Positions 53,559-62,586 of a stretch of 64,000 bases of DNA are shown in pieces. This DNA comes from Oceanobacillus sojae (GTDB lineage Bacteria > Bacillota > Bacilli > Bacillales > Amphibacillaceae). The notes beneath the pieces are model-generated. The model did no database searches. It was not told where the DNA came from and saw only the letters and a program-made list of their open reading frames with translations. Location of the stretch: NCBI RefSeq assembly GCF_007991515.1, contig NZ_BJYM01000010.1, positions 124,001 through 188,000 on the forward strand. The letters run 5' to 3'. Positions within the stretch are counted from its first letter, which is position 1; the number at the start of each line of letters is the position of its first letter. The position numbers and the translations under genes are program-made.

Positions 53559-53629
53559 TGGAGCCTACGGGAATCGAACCCGTATTATTTGACTGCCAGT
53601 CAAACGTAATCCCATTATACCAAGGCCCC
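53559..53629 (-). tRNA. tRNA-Ala (anticodon GGC)
   Basis: 71 bases on the minus strand. The acceptor GGGGCCT/AGGCTCC includes the G3-U70 pair that marks alanine tRNAs, and discriminator A73 follows. The anticodon stem TTTGA/TCAAA encloses loop CTGGCAG with anticodon GGC. The T-arm contains GGTTCGATTCC. The D-arm is short. No CCA is encoded. An isolated tRNA-Ala(GGC) gene is also known in other Bacillus. Confidence 0.92.
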
Positions 53630-53994
53630 GAAATATTTTAATGGTGTATTAGAAATCAAGCGAACAATAATATTATATACTTTTCGCAGAATTGTATCAA
53701 GATTTTTGTTATGAAATCTGAGACTAAAATGGAGCACTAAATGATAAAAAGAAATGCCAGACTACCAAAATAGTAAGTTATAATATTAAATGCTTGTTAA
53801 CAAAAAAACGAATTAAAAGGGATTCAATCATCGGAATCTATATTAATCCAGTTTTCTTTTGCTTAAAAATCTCACTTAAGTAAAAGTACATCTTCCACTG
53901 AACCCAGCATTGTTTTATGATAAAATGGATAGATACTGCTGAGAATCTAACAGCAAAAGTGATAAGCCGATTAAGAATCAGAGGAGAATCCATT
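53630..53994. other. Gene-free AT-rich stretch
   Basis: Upstream of both the tRNA-Ala (minus) and the DUF4317 gene (plus). It must contain their promoters. No ORF, RNA element or repeat recognised. Confidence 0.4.
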
Positions 53995-55182
53995 TTGAAT
54001 AAAAAAGATATTGCAGATATAAAAAAACAATTCAAAGTAAATAATGATTTATTAAAAATCCAGGATATTTTTAATGTATATATTATGAAGGAATCAAGTG
54101 AAATCTATCATTACGAAAGTACACCGTTTGAACTGCTGGAGGATGAGCAGAAGGACTTGTTTATGGCGAATTTTAAAAAGGTGCTGACAGGCCAGTTAGA
54201 TCAGAAATTATTCGAGCTTAAGTTTCAGCGTGATGTGGAAGATAGCAGTCAGCTCATACTTCATAAGGCAATGCTCTCAGGAGATACAGAGGAATGGAAG
54301 GAGCAGATGCTGGAGCTGGTAGCGAAAATGCTGAAGGATAAGCAATATGAGATGGATATTGTAGTTACATTTATCCACGGGGAATACGCAAAGCCTGCGA
54401 AACGGAGTAATGAAGAATCGGAAGAAAGCAGCCGGGACAGAGTTTATTCAAGTCCTTTTATTTTATGCAGCATCAACAAAACGATGGACCCGAAAAAAGA
54501 GCTGCTTTTCGATTATGTGGAGAAGGAGTTTAAATACCATTTTGTCGTGGATCCGGTAATTAATTTAAAAGCGCCGATTGGCGGTTTCTTATTCCCATCC
54601 TTTACTGGCGGTGCGGCAGATGTGAATCATGTGCTTTATTCCGCCTCTAAACCATATGAGCTGGATTATCATCTTATCGAAGAAGTTCTGAATGCTGAGG
54701 AAGCAATGACAGCAGAGGATGATAAGATTGTATTCGAAGAGATTGTAAAGGATGTTGCGGGGGATCAAATTAATACGACAACACTGGCGAATGTATATGA
54801 TGAGATTCAGCGTGTTGTGGAAGAAAATGAAGAGCCTGATACACCAAAACTCGATTATCGGGATGTAGAAAAGGTATTAACCAGCAGCGGTGTGCAGGAT
54901 ATTGATCCAGAAAAGGTAGAGTCTGCTTTTAAAAAAGTAATTGATGATGAAAAATATGAGCTCAAGGCAACGAGTGTGGTACCGAAATACACCTCGAAGT
55001 CCATTAAAATTAAAACAAAAGTTGCTGATATTAAAGTATGCCCCCAGGATCTACGCTATGTGCGCCAGACAACGCTTGACGGCAAGCTCTGTTTAATGAT
55101 TGAAGTGGAAGAGAATACCGTGATTGAAGGCTTTGAAATGATTCCGGAAGCAATCTTCAACAGGGTAGAAGATAAAGAATAA
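53995..55182 (+). CDS. DUF4317 family protein
   Basis: About 395 residues, soluble, acidic. It starts LNKKDIADIKKQFKVNNDLL and has FNVYIMKESSEIYHYESTPF near residue 26, a central SPFILCSINKTMDPKKELLF near 155, FVVDPVINLKAPIGGFLFPSF near 182, and a C-terminal DIKVCPQDLRYVRQTTLDG. This matches the DUF4317 family of Firmicutes, whose role is unknown. TTG 53995 is chosen because AGAGGAG lies 8 bases upstream; the longer reading from 53917 has no site. Followed by a terminator. Confidence 0.8.
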   Translation: MNKKDIADIKKQFKVNNDLLKIQDIFNVYIMKESSEIYHYESTPFELLEDEQKDLFMANFKKVLTGQLDQKLFELKFQRDVEDSSQLILHKAMLSGDTEEWKEQMLELVAKMLKDKQYEMDIVVTFIHGEYAKPAKRSNEESEESSRDRVYSSPFILCSINKTMDPKKELLFDYVEKEFKYHFVVDPVINLKAPIGGFLFPSFTGGAADVNHVLYSASKPYELDYHLIEEVLNAEEAMTAEDDKIVFEEIVKDVAGDQINTTTLANVYDEIQRVVEENEEPDTPKLDYRDVEKVLTSSGVQDIDPEKVESAFKKVIDDEKYELKATSVVPKYTSKSIKIKTKVADIKVCPQDLRYVRQTTLDGKLCLMIEVEENTVIEGFEMIPEAIFNRVEDKE

Positions 55183-55213
55183 AGAGCAACGTTCTTATTA
55201 TAAAAAGGAAGTG

Positions 55214-55247
55214 GTCTCTTAGTCAAAATTAGACTGAGAGGCTTTTT
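55214..55247 (+). terminator. Rho-independent terminator
   Basis: GTCTCTTAGTC, loop AAAATTA, GACTGAGAGGC (with G-T pairs), then TTTTT. Confidence 0.75.
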
Positions 55248-55360
55248 CAAAGCTTTTAAATCAAATAATCTATTATTGTTGCATTTACAACAATAATAGA
55301 TTGCCTTATAATGATAGCTACTATATTATTTAATAAAAATGAATCTGGAAAGGGCACAGT

Positions 55361-55795
55361 ATGACATATAAAATAGTAACAGAAGAGCAGGATTTACAGA
55401 AAGTTTTTGAAATTAGAAAAGAAATCTTTGTTAAGGAGCAGGAAGTGGCAGAGGAAGAGGAGTTTGATGAATTTGACTCGCTGGATGCTGACTGCGATCA
55501 TATTTTAGTATATTACGACAATAAGCCTGTAGGAGTAGGAAGAATTAGAGCAGTAGAGGGAGTAGGGAAGCTAGAGAGGATCTGTATTTTGAAGCCCTAT
55601 CGTAAATATGGTCTTGGGAAGACTATCGTAAAGTCCTTAGAGGAAATCGCTTTAGAAAAAGGTCTGACTCAGGCAAAGCTGCATGGACAGTCGCATGCGG
55701 AAGGATTTTACCATAAGCTCGGGTATGAAACTGCTTCGGATGAATTTATGGAAGACGGGATTCCACATTATTTGATGATAAAACAATTCAACTGA
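55361..55795 (+). CDS. GNAT acetyltransferase (YjcF/ElaA-like)
   Basis: 144 residues. The family phrase VFEIRKEIFVKEQEVAEEEEFD near residue 14, HILVYYDNKPVGVGRIR near 47, the acetyl-CoA loop LKPYRKYGLGKTIVKSLEEI near 77 and HGQSHAEGFYHKLGYETASDEFMEDGIPH near 108 match YjcF-type enzymes. The substrate is unknown. It ends 43 bases before an MFS exporter with AGGAGGAG between them, so the two may form an operon. Confidence 0.85.
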   Translation: MTYKIVTEEQDLQKVFEIRKEIFVKEQEVAEEEEFDEFDSLDADCDHILVYYDNKPVGVGRIRAVEGVGKLERICILKPYRKYGLGKTIVKSLEEIALEKGLTQAKLHGQSHAEGFYHKLGYETASDEFMEDGIPHYLMIKQFN

Positions 55796-55837
55796 ATTTC
55801 ACCTGGAATACAAGGTCAGAAGAAATGAGGAGGAGAA

Positions 55838-57214
55838 ATGGGAAATAAATTAGAAAATAAAGGCGTTATTATTGTGACACTGGCTACCGCATTTTTGTTA
55901 ACATTTTGCCAGTTTCTATTAATCACGTCTTATCCGACAATTATGAGAGAATTTCAGGTTAACGCAACCGAGGTTCAATGGCTGACGACTATTTACTTAT
56001 TAACAACGATTGTATTTATTCCGCTGACCGGGTATTTGTCCAATCGATTCTCAACAAAGGCTCTTTTAATTTTTGCCCTTATTTGTATGGCAGCGGGCCT
56101 TGTTGTAGGGGCGCTCTCACAAAGCTTCATACAATTAATTCTTGCGAGGGCAATGCAGGCAGTTGGAACAGGTGTTATATTACCTGTTATCCAAACGATT
56201 TTAATTACCGTATTCCCTAAAGAAAGACGGGGATTTGCTCTGGGATTGTTAGGCGGAGTAGTCAATGTAGCACCGGCGAGTGCGCCATCATTGACGGGAA
56301 TGATTATTGATGTCTTCCAATGGCGTATACTCCATTGGTTTATGCTGCCATTAGTTCTTATTCTGCTGATTATGGCCATTTTCTATATGAAAGATGTTTT
56401 GAAAAAGCAGGCAGCGCGTTTGGACATTCTCTCTGTTATTCTGTCAGCAGGGGCTTTTTCTTTGTTTATTTTTAGTATTAGTAATATTAGTATCGCCGGG
56501 CTGAATCTGATGTTAGTTATCTTACCATTTTTAATCAGTGTCATTCTTTTATATCTTTTTGTCAGACGGCAATTAGCGATTCAAATCCCGGTACTCAATG
56601 TCCGCTTATTTCAAAACAGGACTTTCTTGTTAACGGTAGTGCTTATTTTTATGAATATGATGCTGTTACTATCAGCAGAAACGATCTTGCCGATGTTTGC
56701 GCAGAATGTATTGGAAACCAGTGCCTTTTTATCTGGCTTTTTATTAGTCCCGGGTACGGTTCTTCTTTGTATCGTATCTGTTATTTCAGGAAATTTATAT
56801 GATCGGTATGGTGGAAGAATGTTAGCTGTTATCGGCTTTTCCTCTACATTACTTTCCCTCGTACTTATGGTAACTCTGCATATTGACAGTTCTCCATTCC
56901 TGATAATGATTTATTTTTGCTTTTTTATGACAGGGTTTGGTTTGACACTGATGCCTTTAGTTTCTGTCAGTGTCGATGTATTAGATGAGAAGGAAATGGC
57001 ACATAATTCTGCCATTATCAATACAGTGCGGCAATTGGGAATGGCTTTTGGCGTTGTTATATTAACCACTGTTATCAGTGTGACCACTTCTATGATGGAT
57101 GTCCCGGAGCAAGTAGGAACATATTGGGGCACAACATATGCATTTATTATTATGGCTGTGCTGGCCTTGCTTGGAGTTTTGTTGTCGATGCGCATTCAAG
57201 AGAAAACACAATAG
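55838..57214 (+). CDS. MFS multidrug exporter, DHA2 type (second in window)
   Basis: 458 residues with about fourteen helices. DHA2 signatures are FQVNATEVQWLTTIYLLTTI near residue 30, TGYLSNRFSTKALL near 61, ARAMQAVGTGVILPVIQT near 105, and LGLLGGVVNVAPASAPSLTGM near 138. It is homologous to the exporter at 43598 but clearly divergent. It follows an acetyltransferase gene in the same direction. Substrate unknown. Confidence 0.87.
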   Translation: MGNKLENKGVIIVTLATAFLLTFCQFLLITSYPTIMREFQVNATEVQWLTTIYLLTTIVFIPLTGYLSNRFSTKALLIFALICMAAGLVVGALSQSFIQLILARAMQAVGTGVILPVIQTILITVFPKERRGFALGLLGGVVNVAPASAPSLTGMIIDVFQWRILHWFMLPLVLILLIMAIFYMKDVLKKQAARLDILSVILSAGAFSLFIFSISNISIAGLNLMLVILPFLISVILLYLFVRRQLAIQIPVLNVRLFQNRTFLLTVVLIFMNMMLLLSAETILPMFAQNVLETSAFLSGFLLVPGTVLLCIVSVISGNLYDRYGGRMLAVIGFSSTLLSLVLMVTLHIDSSPFLIMIYFCFFMTGFGLTLMPLVSVSVDVLDEKEMAHNSAIINTVRQLGMAFGVVILTTVISVTTSMMDVPEQVGTYWGTTYAFIIMAVLALLGVLLSMRIQEKTQ

Positions 57215-57277
57215 TGGAGTGTTGTTTAAGAAGCATCAATGAGGAGCTTGCGATTACATAGGATAAATGGTTATTGA

Positions 57278-57519
57278 ATGTGGGCAATTGCATTATTGGG
57301 AAAGCAGAGTGAGATTCTTGATAAGCCGGATGATCTGGATACCGTTTTAAAAGAAAAAGTCAATGATCTGGAGAAGAATCCGGGTGCTGTTTCTCCTGCC
57401 TGGACACAGTACCGGGTCGTTGCCAAGGAAGCAGAATTCTGGCAGGCAGCAGAAAGCATGCCCGGTTAAAATATCAATTAATAAATGGAGTATGGGAAAA
57501 ATATTTATTATGGCCTTGA
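57278..57519 (+). pseudogene. C-terminal remnant of a pyridoxamine 5'-phosphate oxidase-like gene, with frameshift
   Basis: The first frame reads WAIALLGKQSEILDKPDDLD and ends SPAWTQYRVVAKEAEFWQAAE. The last part matches the PdxH pattern with P-x-W-x-x-Y-R and EFWQ. It stops at TAA 57467. A frame change near 57460 continues RLKYQLINGVWEKYLLWP, which fits the PdxH C-terminus (R-x-x-Y and W-x-x-x-x-L-x-P). The N-terminal FMN-binding two thirds are absent, so the gene is dead. Position just after an MFS gene; a terminator follows. Confidence 0.7.
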
Positions 57520-57529
57520 AATTTGGTGA

Positions 57530-57564
57530 AAAGAAGCGCTAAACAACAGTGTTTCTTTTTTTTT
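57530..57564 (+). terminator. Rho-independent terminator
   Basis: AAAGAAGCGCT, loop AAACAAC, AGTGTTTCTT (with G-T pairs), then a long T-run. Confidence 0.75.
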
Positions 57565-57570
57565 GGTTAA

Positions 57571-57888
57571 ATGTTACCCTTACCCGAAAAAATAATACAA
57601 GATTTAAGAGAATTTATTTTACCTAAAGTAATTAAAAGAATATATAAAACACTGACCGGCACTGTAGTTCGTTACAGTAAGTCTGAAAAGACCGAATCCG
57701 CATATATCGTGGTGGAAAAATATGGATATTGCGATTTAAAAATCTCTATAAGAAATCATCCAATTTACACTACTGTAGATAAGGTTTTTTATATGACAGA
57801 TTATACTGGATTTACGAACTTAGAGGAATCCATTATAGATTATGTAACTACTTTTGATTGGGAAACGAAAAAACAAAAATATAATTGA
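57571..57888 (+). CDS. Hypothetical protein, AT-rich region
   Basis: 105 residues, soluble. It begins MLPLPEKIIQDLREFILPK and continues with basic and beta-type segments (IKRIYKTLTGTVVRYSKSEK; YIVVEKYGYCDLKISI; FTNLEESIIDYVTTFDWETK). I do not recognise it. It lies immediately after a terminator with no good ribosome binding site, so the true start or its expression is doubtful. Codon use is more AT-rich than the neighbours, which suggests acquired DNA. An immunity-type small protein is one possibility, unproven. Confidence 0.5.
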   Translation: MLPLPEKIIQDLREFILPKVIKRIYKTLTGTVVRYSKSEKTESAYIVVEKYGYCDLKISIRNHPIYTTVDKVFYMTDYTGFTNLEESIIDYVTTFDWETKKQKYN

Positions 57889-57939
57889 ACTTACAAAAAC
57901 TACTATAGATAATAATGATTTTTTCATTTGTATCCCCTT

Positions 57940-58296
57940 TCAATTGTTTTCTAATAGGTACATATTTTTCAAGGTATATTTCCGACCATTCAGACTTTTC
58001 AAACCATTTTCCTTAATAACATCTACGTGGTAATATTCGTTCACTTTAATAGAATCCCATCCTCTATTAAAAGATACACGATTGGAATTTTCATCAATAA
58101 ATTCAAAATTACTATCAATTTCTACAGTAACTGTTTCTCCCCAATCAATAATTTGAAAAGTGAGAAAATAACTTGCGTCAGTATTTTGCACCTCTAAAAT
58201 TTTAACTAGACCGATATATTCCTTTTTCACACTATAAAATAGTAAAAAGCTTACTATAACAAGTAAAATACTTATTACTAAAATTATCTTTTTCAT
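57940..58296 (-). CDS. Small membrane-anchored extracytoplasmic protein
   Basis: 118 residues. An N-terminal signal-anchor (MKKIILVISILLVIVSFLLF) is followed by a short beta-rich domain: IGLVKILEVQNTDASYFLTF, then VEIDSNFEFIDENSNRVSF and a C-terminal GRKYTLKNMYLLENN. ATG 58296 is chosen for AAGGTGG 6 bases upstream. It has no lipobox cysteine. AT-rich like the preceding gene, with which it converges. Family not recognised. Confidence 0.65.
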   Translation of the reverse strand: MKKIILVISILLVIVSFLLFYSVKKEYIGLVKILEVQNTDASYFLTFQIIDWGETVTVEIDSNFEFIDENSNRVSFNRGWDSIKVNEYYHVDVIKENGLKSLNGRKYTLKNMYLLENN

Positions 58297-58536
58297 AGTG
58301 TCCCACCTTAACAATCAATTTCATTACATTTAATGACTTTAAAATATACTATAGTACCCTCTCCTTTCCAATTTAGAACCAATTCTACCATAAATAACTA
58401 TTAAAACAACCCCCACACTAAAAAATATTCAAAAAAGTTTATTTTTACAAACGCAATAATAAACTATTAATCTTAAAGAACAGGGGGAAGGAACAATTCA
58501 ATTGAAAATAAAATAAGATAAGGTTTCACCTTTATC

Positions 58537-58888
58537 TCAATAAACTTCCACGACAGAATTGTCTTCTTTTATTTGGAAGTACCTTACTTCGCCGTCTCAA
58601 TGTTCGAATACAATTTCACCGGAAAAATGAGCTACTAAAAAGTAGTAAAATACCTGTTCATCTTCTTCACCAGGATCTAGTAAAAAATAACCTTGTGAAA
58701 AATCTTGCTCTGGATTAATACTTCTTTCGTCAAAAATCCATTCCCAATTGCCACCGTCAGGTCTAATATCATCATGCACTATTTCTACCATTGGAGCCTG
58801 TCTAGGTATGGCTGCAATGCCATGGAAATGATGAAGTCCCCGGACTACACCATTGATGAATTTAAATAATAGGAATGAAGTTGAATTT
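58537..58888 (-). pseudogene. Broken gene with in-frame TGA, possible immunity-type protein
   Basis: Reading leftwards from about 58888: LLFKFINGVVRGLHHFHG, then IPRQAPMVEIVHDDIRPDGG, NWEWIFDERSINPEQDF, LLDPGEEDEQVFYYFLVAHF and SGEIVFEH, then TGA at 58599-58597. The same frame continues DGEVRYFQIKEDNSVVEVY to a second TGA. A tryptophan or arginine codon changed to TGA would explain it. No start is found at the N-terminal side, where an out-of-frame ATG (MKFNFIPII) suggests a further frameshift. Family not identified. Confidence 0.5.
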
Positions 58889-59016
58889 CATTGTATGGAT
58901 TGTAATAACACAGTGTTTGAATGATATCAGGAAGAAAAAAACAATCATTTCGCAAGATATATCAAAAAGTTGATAGAGGGTTTTGATATTCTATAAATAA
59001 AGGAGGGGAGCTTACG

Positions 59017-59901
59017 TTGAATAACTATGAATTCGTTATAAAACAAACCATTATGTATATTGAGGAGCATCTGCATGAGCCTCTTACATTGGAGTATATT
59101 GCTTGGCAATCAAGCTTTTCGAAATTCCACTTCCATCGAATATTTCAATCATCGGTAGGTATGACGATTACTGAATACATTCGGATGCGGAGGTTAGCAA
59201 ATGCTTCTGTCGCCTTACTCTATTCAAACGAACGAATTCTTGACATTGCATTATACTATCAATTTGAATCACAAGAATCCTTTACAAGAGCATTTAAAAA
59301 AATATACAAGTTACCCCCCGGTCAATATCGCAGGCTGATGTCTGACGTGATAAAAAATAAGGAGGAATCGTACATGGAAACAAAAATAAAAGGTTGGTTT
59401 CTGAGTGGGTCAGATCCGTTTAGTTATGAAATGGGAGTTGATCATGAGATTGTTCACCAAGGAAAGGCATCTGGTTATTTGAAATCCAAAACAGTACTTG
59501 ATTCAACGAATTTTGCAACGATGATGCAGGCTTTTAAGGCCAATCAGTTTGTCGACAAACGTATTCGGCTTTCATGTTTTATCCGTACAAAAGATGTAGA
59601 AACATATGCTGGGATGTGGATGCGGGTGGATGACACAATGGAAGATGTTGTTCAATTTGATAATATGAGTAATCGCCCTATTAAGGGAACTACAAACTGG
59701 AATCGCTATTCTATTGTTTTAGATGTACCTGAAAAAAGCGCTGTTATTTCGTTTGGTATCATTTTATCTGGCCAAGGAACGGTGTGGTCAGATCAATTTA
59801 CCTTTGAAGAAGTAGATGAAAATACTCCGGCAACGAATCTGGAGATACAGGGTGAGCTGCAGGATAAACCAGTAAACCTGTCGTTTGAAGATGAAATATG
59901 A
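59017..59901 (+). CDS. AraC-family transcription regulator with C-terminal beta-sandwich domain
   Basis: 294 residues. The N-terminal 105 hold two AraC helix-turn-helix motifs (LEYIAWQSSFSKFHFHRIFQ near residue 28; FESQESFTRAFKKIYKLPPG near 84). After a linker, residues about 120-280 form a beta-rich domain (GWFLSGSDPFSYEMGVDHEI; GKASGYLKSKTVLD; YAGMWMRVDD; WNRYSIVLDVPEKSAVISFG) that looks like a carbohydrate-binding-module sandwich. TTG start at 59017, with AAGGAGGGGAG 6 bases upstream. The effector is unknown. The next gene is an unrelated membrane protein. Confidence 0.82.
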   Translation: MNNYEFVIKQTIMYIEEHLHEPLTLEYIAWQSSFSKFHFHRIFQSSVGMTITEYIRMRRLANASVALLYSNERILDIALYYQFESQESFTRAFKKIYKLPPGQYRRLMSDVIKNKEESYMETKIKGWFLSGSDPFSYEMGVDHEIVHQGKASGYLKSKTVLDSTNFATMMQAFKANQFVDKRIRLSCFIRTKDVETYAGMWMRVDDTMEDVVQFDNMSNRPIKGTTNWNRYSIVLDVPEKSAVISFGIILSGQGTVWSDQFTFEEVDENTPATNLEIQGELQDKPVNLSFEDEI

Positions 59902-60003
59902 TGGAAGCCTGAATTTAATACAGCTTCATTTGAGTTTTAGTAAGGAGTATTACAGCATATCGAGAAGGGATGATCGATGTAATAAAAAGTGGAGGTGAAT
60001 GAA

Positions 60004-60657
60004 ATGTTAGGTGAGTTATTGAACGTTATTAAATTCTTGCTCGAAATATTTAAAGGGAATGTACCAATAATGCAGTTATACATAATGGTGGGGGTTTTAT
60101 TGCTGGCAGTTGTTTGTGAAATTATATATGAAATGAAAAATGGGAAACATCGTTTATGGTATCTAATAATAGAACGCACCTTTCTAAATATAGTAGGTCT
60201 GTTATTCTATATAAGCTTTTATATGTTTGGTTTAAAAACTTTACTAAATATTTGGCCTTCCTTGATTTTAAATAATTCTATCGAAGCAGTAAGCTGGCTG
60301 GCAATAAACTCCTACATGAGTTTTGTTCTATTGATTCCTCTTGGGGTATATACAGTTAAGAGCAGAAACTTCAAATTTAAAGTATTTGGAGTCAGCTCTC
60401 ATTTAATTCTTACCGGAGTTATTATTACGCTGGTTAATCGCTATTTTGCATTCAATATTGATTTTCCGGTACTATTAGGGATTTTGAATACCCTTGTTAA
60501 TTCAGGGTTAACATTTTTTCTTATTAAATTTGGATACAATAATGAAGAAAGGCAGAATATACACGAAAATTATACAAGGCGACTTCTTCTTGATAGAAAG
60601 TCGTCTTTCTTCTTAAGGGGTATAAAGAAAATTTCCTTCATTCCTATTTACTGTTAA
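60004..60657 (+). CDS. Membrane protein of unknown function, C-terminus possibly extended
   Basis: About 217 residues with six to seven predicted helices (for example QLYIMVGVLLLAVVCEIIY, FLNIVGLLFYISFYMFG, SYMSFVLLIPLGVYTV, HLILTGVIITLVN). ATG 60004 follows GGAGGTGA. A terminator-like hairpin (GGCGACTT 60578-60585 with AAGTCGTC 60598-60605, then TTTCTTCTT) lies inside the last 30 codons. The original stop may have been earlier and lost by a frameshift, leaving the odd tail RKSSFFLRGIKKISFIPIYC. Family not recognised. Confidence 0.6.
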   Translation: MLGELLNVIKFLLEIFKGNVPIMQLYIMVGVLLLAVVCEIIYEMKNGKHRLWYLIIERTFLNIVGLLFYISFYMFGLKTLLNIWPSLILNNSIEAVSWLAINSYMSFVLLIPLGVYTVKSRNFKFKVFGVSSHLILTGVIITLVNRYFAFNIDFPVLLGILNTLVNSGLTFFLIKFGYNNEERQNIHENYTRRLLLDRKSSFFLRGIKKISFIPIYC

Positions 60658-60728
60658 TTAGTTTACAGTGAATAGAAAGTTGATTATAGTAAAAAAGAAA
60701 ATAATCTATTCTGGATAGGAGCTTCTTT

Positions 60729-60998
60729 ATGGAAAGAAAAGAATGGACGGATAAACGCTACAAAACTGCTAACCGTGAAGCTTGGCTGGGCGTAGGTCTT
60801 GTTATTTTTAATTTTATCTGGTGGTTTGGTTTTGCCTATGGGCTCGGGAATAAATCCCCGGAATCCTATAATTATATATTAGGCTTCCCAGCTTGGTTTT
60901 TCTTCAGCTGTATTCTTGGATTTATTGTGATGATGATTTTAACAATCCTTGTTGTTAAGTTCTTTTTTAAAGATATATCCTTAGAAGAGGAAGAGTAG
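60729..60998 (+). CDS. yhdT: YhdT/DUF997 family membrane protein
   Basis: 89 residues with two helices: EAWLGVGLVIFNFIWWFGFAYG near residue 18 and FPAWFFFSCILGFIVMMILTI near 52, with a charged start DKRYKTANREAW. This is the DUF997/YhdT family, which in many bacteria is encoded just before the pantothenate symporter gene panF, as here (41 bases apart). Its role is unknown; a small accessory subunit of PanF is plausible. GGATAGGAG precedes the start. Confidence 0.85.
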   Translation: MERKEWTDKRYKTANREAWLGVGLVIFNFIWWFGFAYGLGNKSPESYNYILGFPAWFFFSCILGFIVMMILTILVVKFFFKDISLEEEE

Positions 60999-61039
60999 AT
61001 AAAAGACATTATATCTTATATACCAAAAGGAGTTCACTC

Positions 61040-62473
61040 ATGAATTGGGAAGCAGTTTTACCATTATTTATCTTTATTAGCCTTGTTTTTATAGTGGGTA
61101 TTTGGGCAGGTAAATTTGTCAGCCGCTCTGACTCGTTTTTACAGGAATATTTTCTTGGCGGAAGAAGTCTCGGCGGATTTATTTTGGCAATGACACTGGT
61201 AACTACATATGGAAGTGCGAGCAGCTTCCTGAGCGGGCCGGGAACAGCTTATAATGAAGGGCTTGGCTGGGTATTGTTATCCATGACACAGCTGGCCACA
61301 GGATATTTTGTACTGATGGTGCTAGGGAAACGGTTCGCTATCGTTACAAGGAAGTACAAGGCGGTTACGATTGTTGATTTTTTAAAGGAAAGATATCAGT
61401 CAAAATGGGTTGTACTTCTTTCGGCAGCCAGTATTTTGATTTTCCTGTTCTCAGCGATGTCTGCACAATGGATTGGCGGTGCACGCCTGGTTCAATCATT
61501 GACCGGAATACCTTATTTTACAGCTTTATGTATTTTTTCGTTTGCTGTTTTAGTATATGTTGTCGTTGGCGGATTTCGGGCAGTAGCTATTACAGATGGA
61601 ATTCAGGGGATTATTATGTTTCTGGGCACGCTTGTTTTACTAGTTGCAGTTATTATTGCAGGTGGCGGCGTATCTCAGATTATGAGTGATCTGGCTGCAG
61701 AGAACCCCAATCTTCTTACGCCATTTGGTTCAGATGGAAGCCTGACGCCTGCTTATGTCTCTTCCTTTTGGGTATTAGTCGGAGTCGGAGTCGTTGCTCT
61801 GCCGCAGATTGCTGTCCGTGCCATGTCCTATAAAAATGCAAAGGCGCTGCATCGCGGTATTATTATCAGTACCTTTGTTGTCGGTTTTATTATGCTGAAT
61901 ATGCATTTAATCGGTGTGTTTGGCAGGACAGTACTTCCAGGGATTGAAATAGGCGATACAGTTATGCCAGAGCTAGCGCAGGCCGTTTTACCAGGCTGGG
62001 CAGCAGGAATTGTTTTGGCTGCTCCGATGGCAGCGATTATGACAACAGTTAACTCGCTGCTGTTAATGGTAAGTTCCACAATTGTAAAAGATGTCTATTT
62101 AAATTATGTCCGTCCAGATGCAGGTGATAAAACCATTCGCAGATGGAGTATGAGTGCTACCGCGTTAATAGGAATCATTGTTGTTTTCATGTCGCTGCAG
62201 CCGCCAGATTTAATTATCTGGCTGAATTTATTCTCCATGGGCGGTCTGGAGGCTGCTTTTATCTGGCCGATTATTCTCGGGCTTTATTGGAGGAGAGGTA
62301 CAAAGCACGGAGCCATTGCTTCGATGCTCACCGGTGTCATCAGCTATATTATCTTTGAAACTTTTTATCCACAGCCATTTGGAATGCATTCTGTTGTAAC
62401 ATCTATGCTTTTGGCTTTAGCTGCATATATTTCAGGAAGCGTATTATCTGAAAAAGAAATCATAAAAAAGTGA
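61040..62473 (+). CDS. panF: Sodium/pantothenate symporter
   Basis: 477 residues with about thirteen helices of the sodium:solute symporter family. SSS motifs are FLGGRSLGGFILAMTLVTTYGSASSF near residue 38, FVVLMV-type helix 3, GGFRAVAITDGIQG near 174, and the second signature AAPMAAIMTTVNSLLLMVSSTI near 325. The yhdT gene just upstream strongly supports PanF, which imports pantothenate (vitamin B5) with sodium for coenzyme A synthesis. AAAAGGAG precedes ATG 61040. Confidence 0.88.
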   Translation: MNWEAVLPLFIFISLVFIVGIWAGKFVSRSDSFLQEYFLGGRSLGGFILAMTLVTTYGSASSFLSGPGTAYNEGLGWVLLSMTQLATGYFVLMVLGKRFAIVTRKYKAVTIVDFLKERYQSKWVVLLSAASILIFLFSAMSAQWIGGARLVQSLTGIPYFTALCIFSFAVLVYVVVGGFRAVAITDGIQGIIMFLGTLVLLVAVIIAGGGVSQIMSDLAAENPNLLTPFGSDGSLTPAYVSSFWVLVGVGVVALPQIAVRAMSYKNAKALHRGIIISTFVVGFIMLNMHLIGVFGRTVLPGIEIGDTVMPELAQAVLPGWAAGIVLAAPMAAIMTTVNSLLLMVSSTIVKDVYLNYVRPDAGDKTIRRWSMSATALIGIIVVFMSLQPPDLIIWLNLFSMGGLEAAFIWPIILGLYWRRGTKHGAIASMLTGVISYIIFETFYPQPFGMHSVVTSMLLALAAYISGSVLSEKEIIKK

Positions 62474-62586
62474 AATAGTATAAAAGCAGATAGTCTTTGG
62501 TTTATACTAAAAAAAAGGGCAAAAAAAGGGCTTTTCTCTATTTTAACCGGGAGAAGCTGATCAGAAAGTGTCGGAGGTGTTTTATT

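Noticed and set aside
53285..53629. tRNA gene as integration site of an island
   Set aside because: No integrase, direct repeat of the tRNA end or change of content is seen beside the tRNA-Ala.
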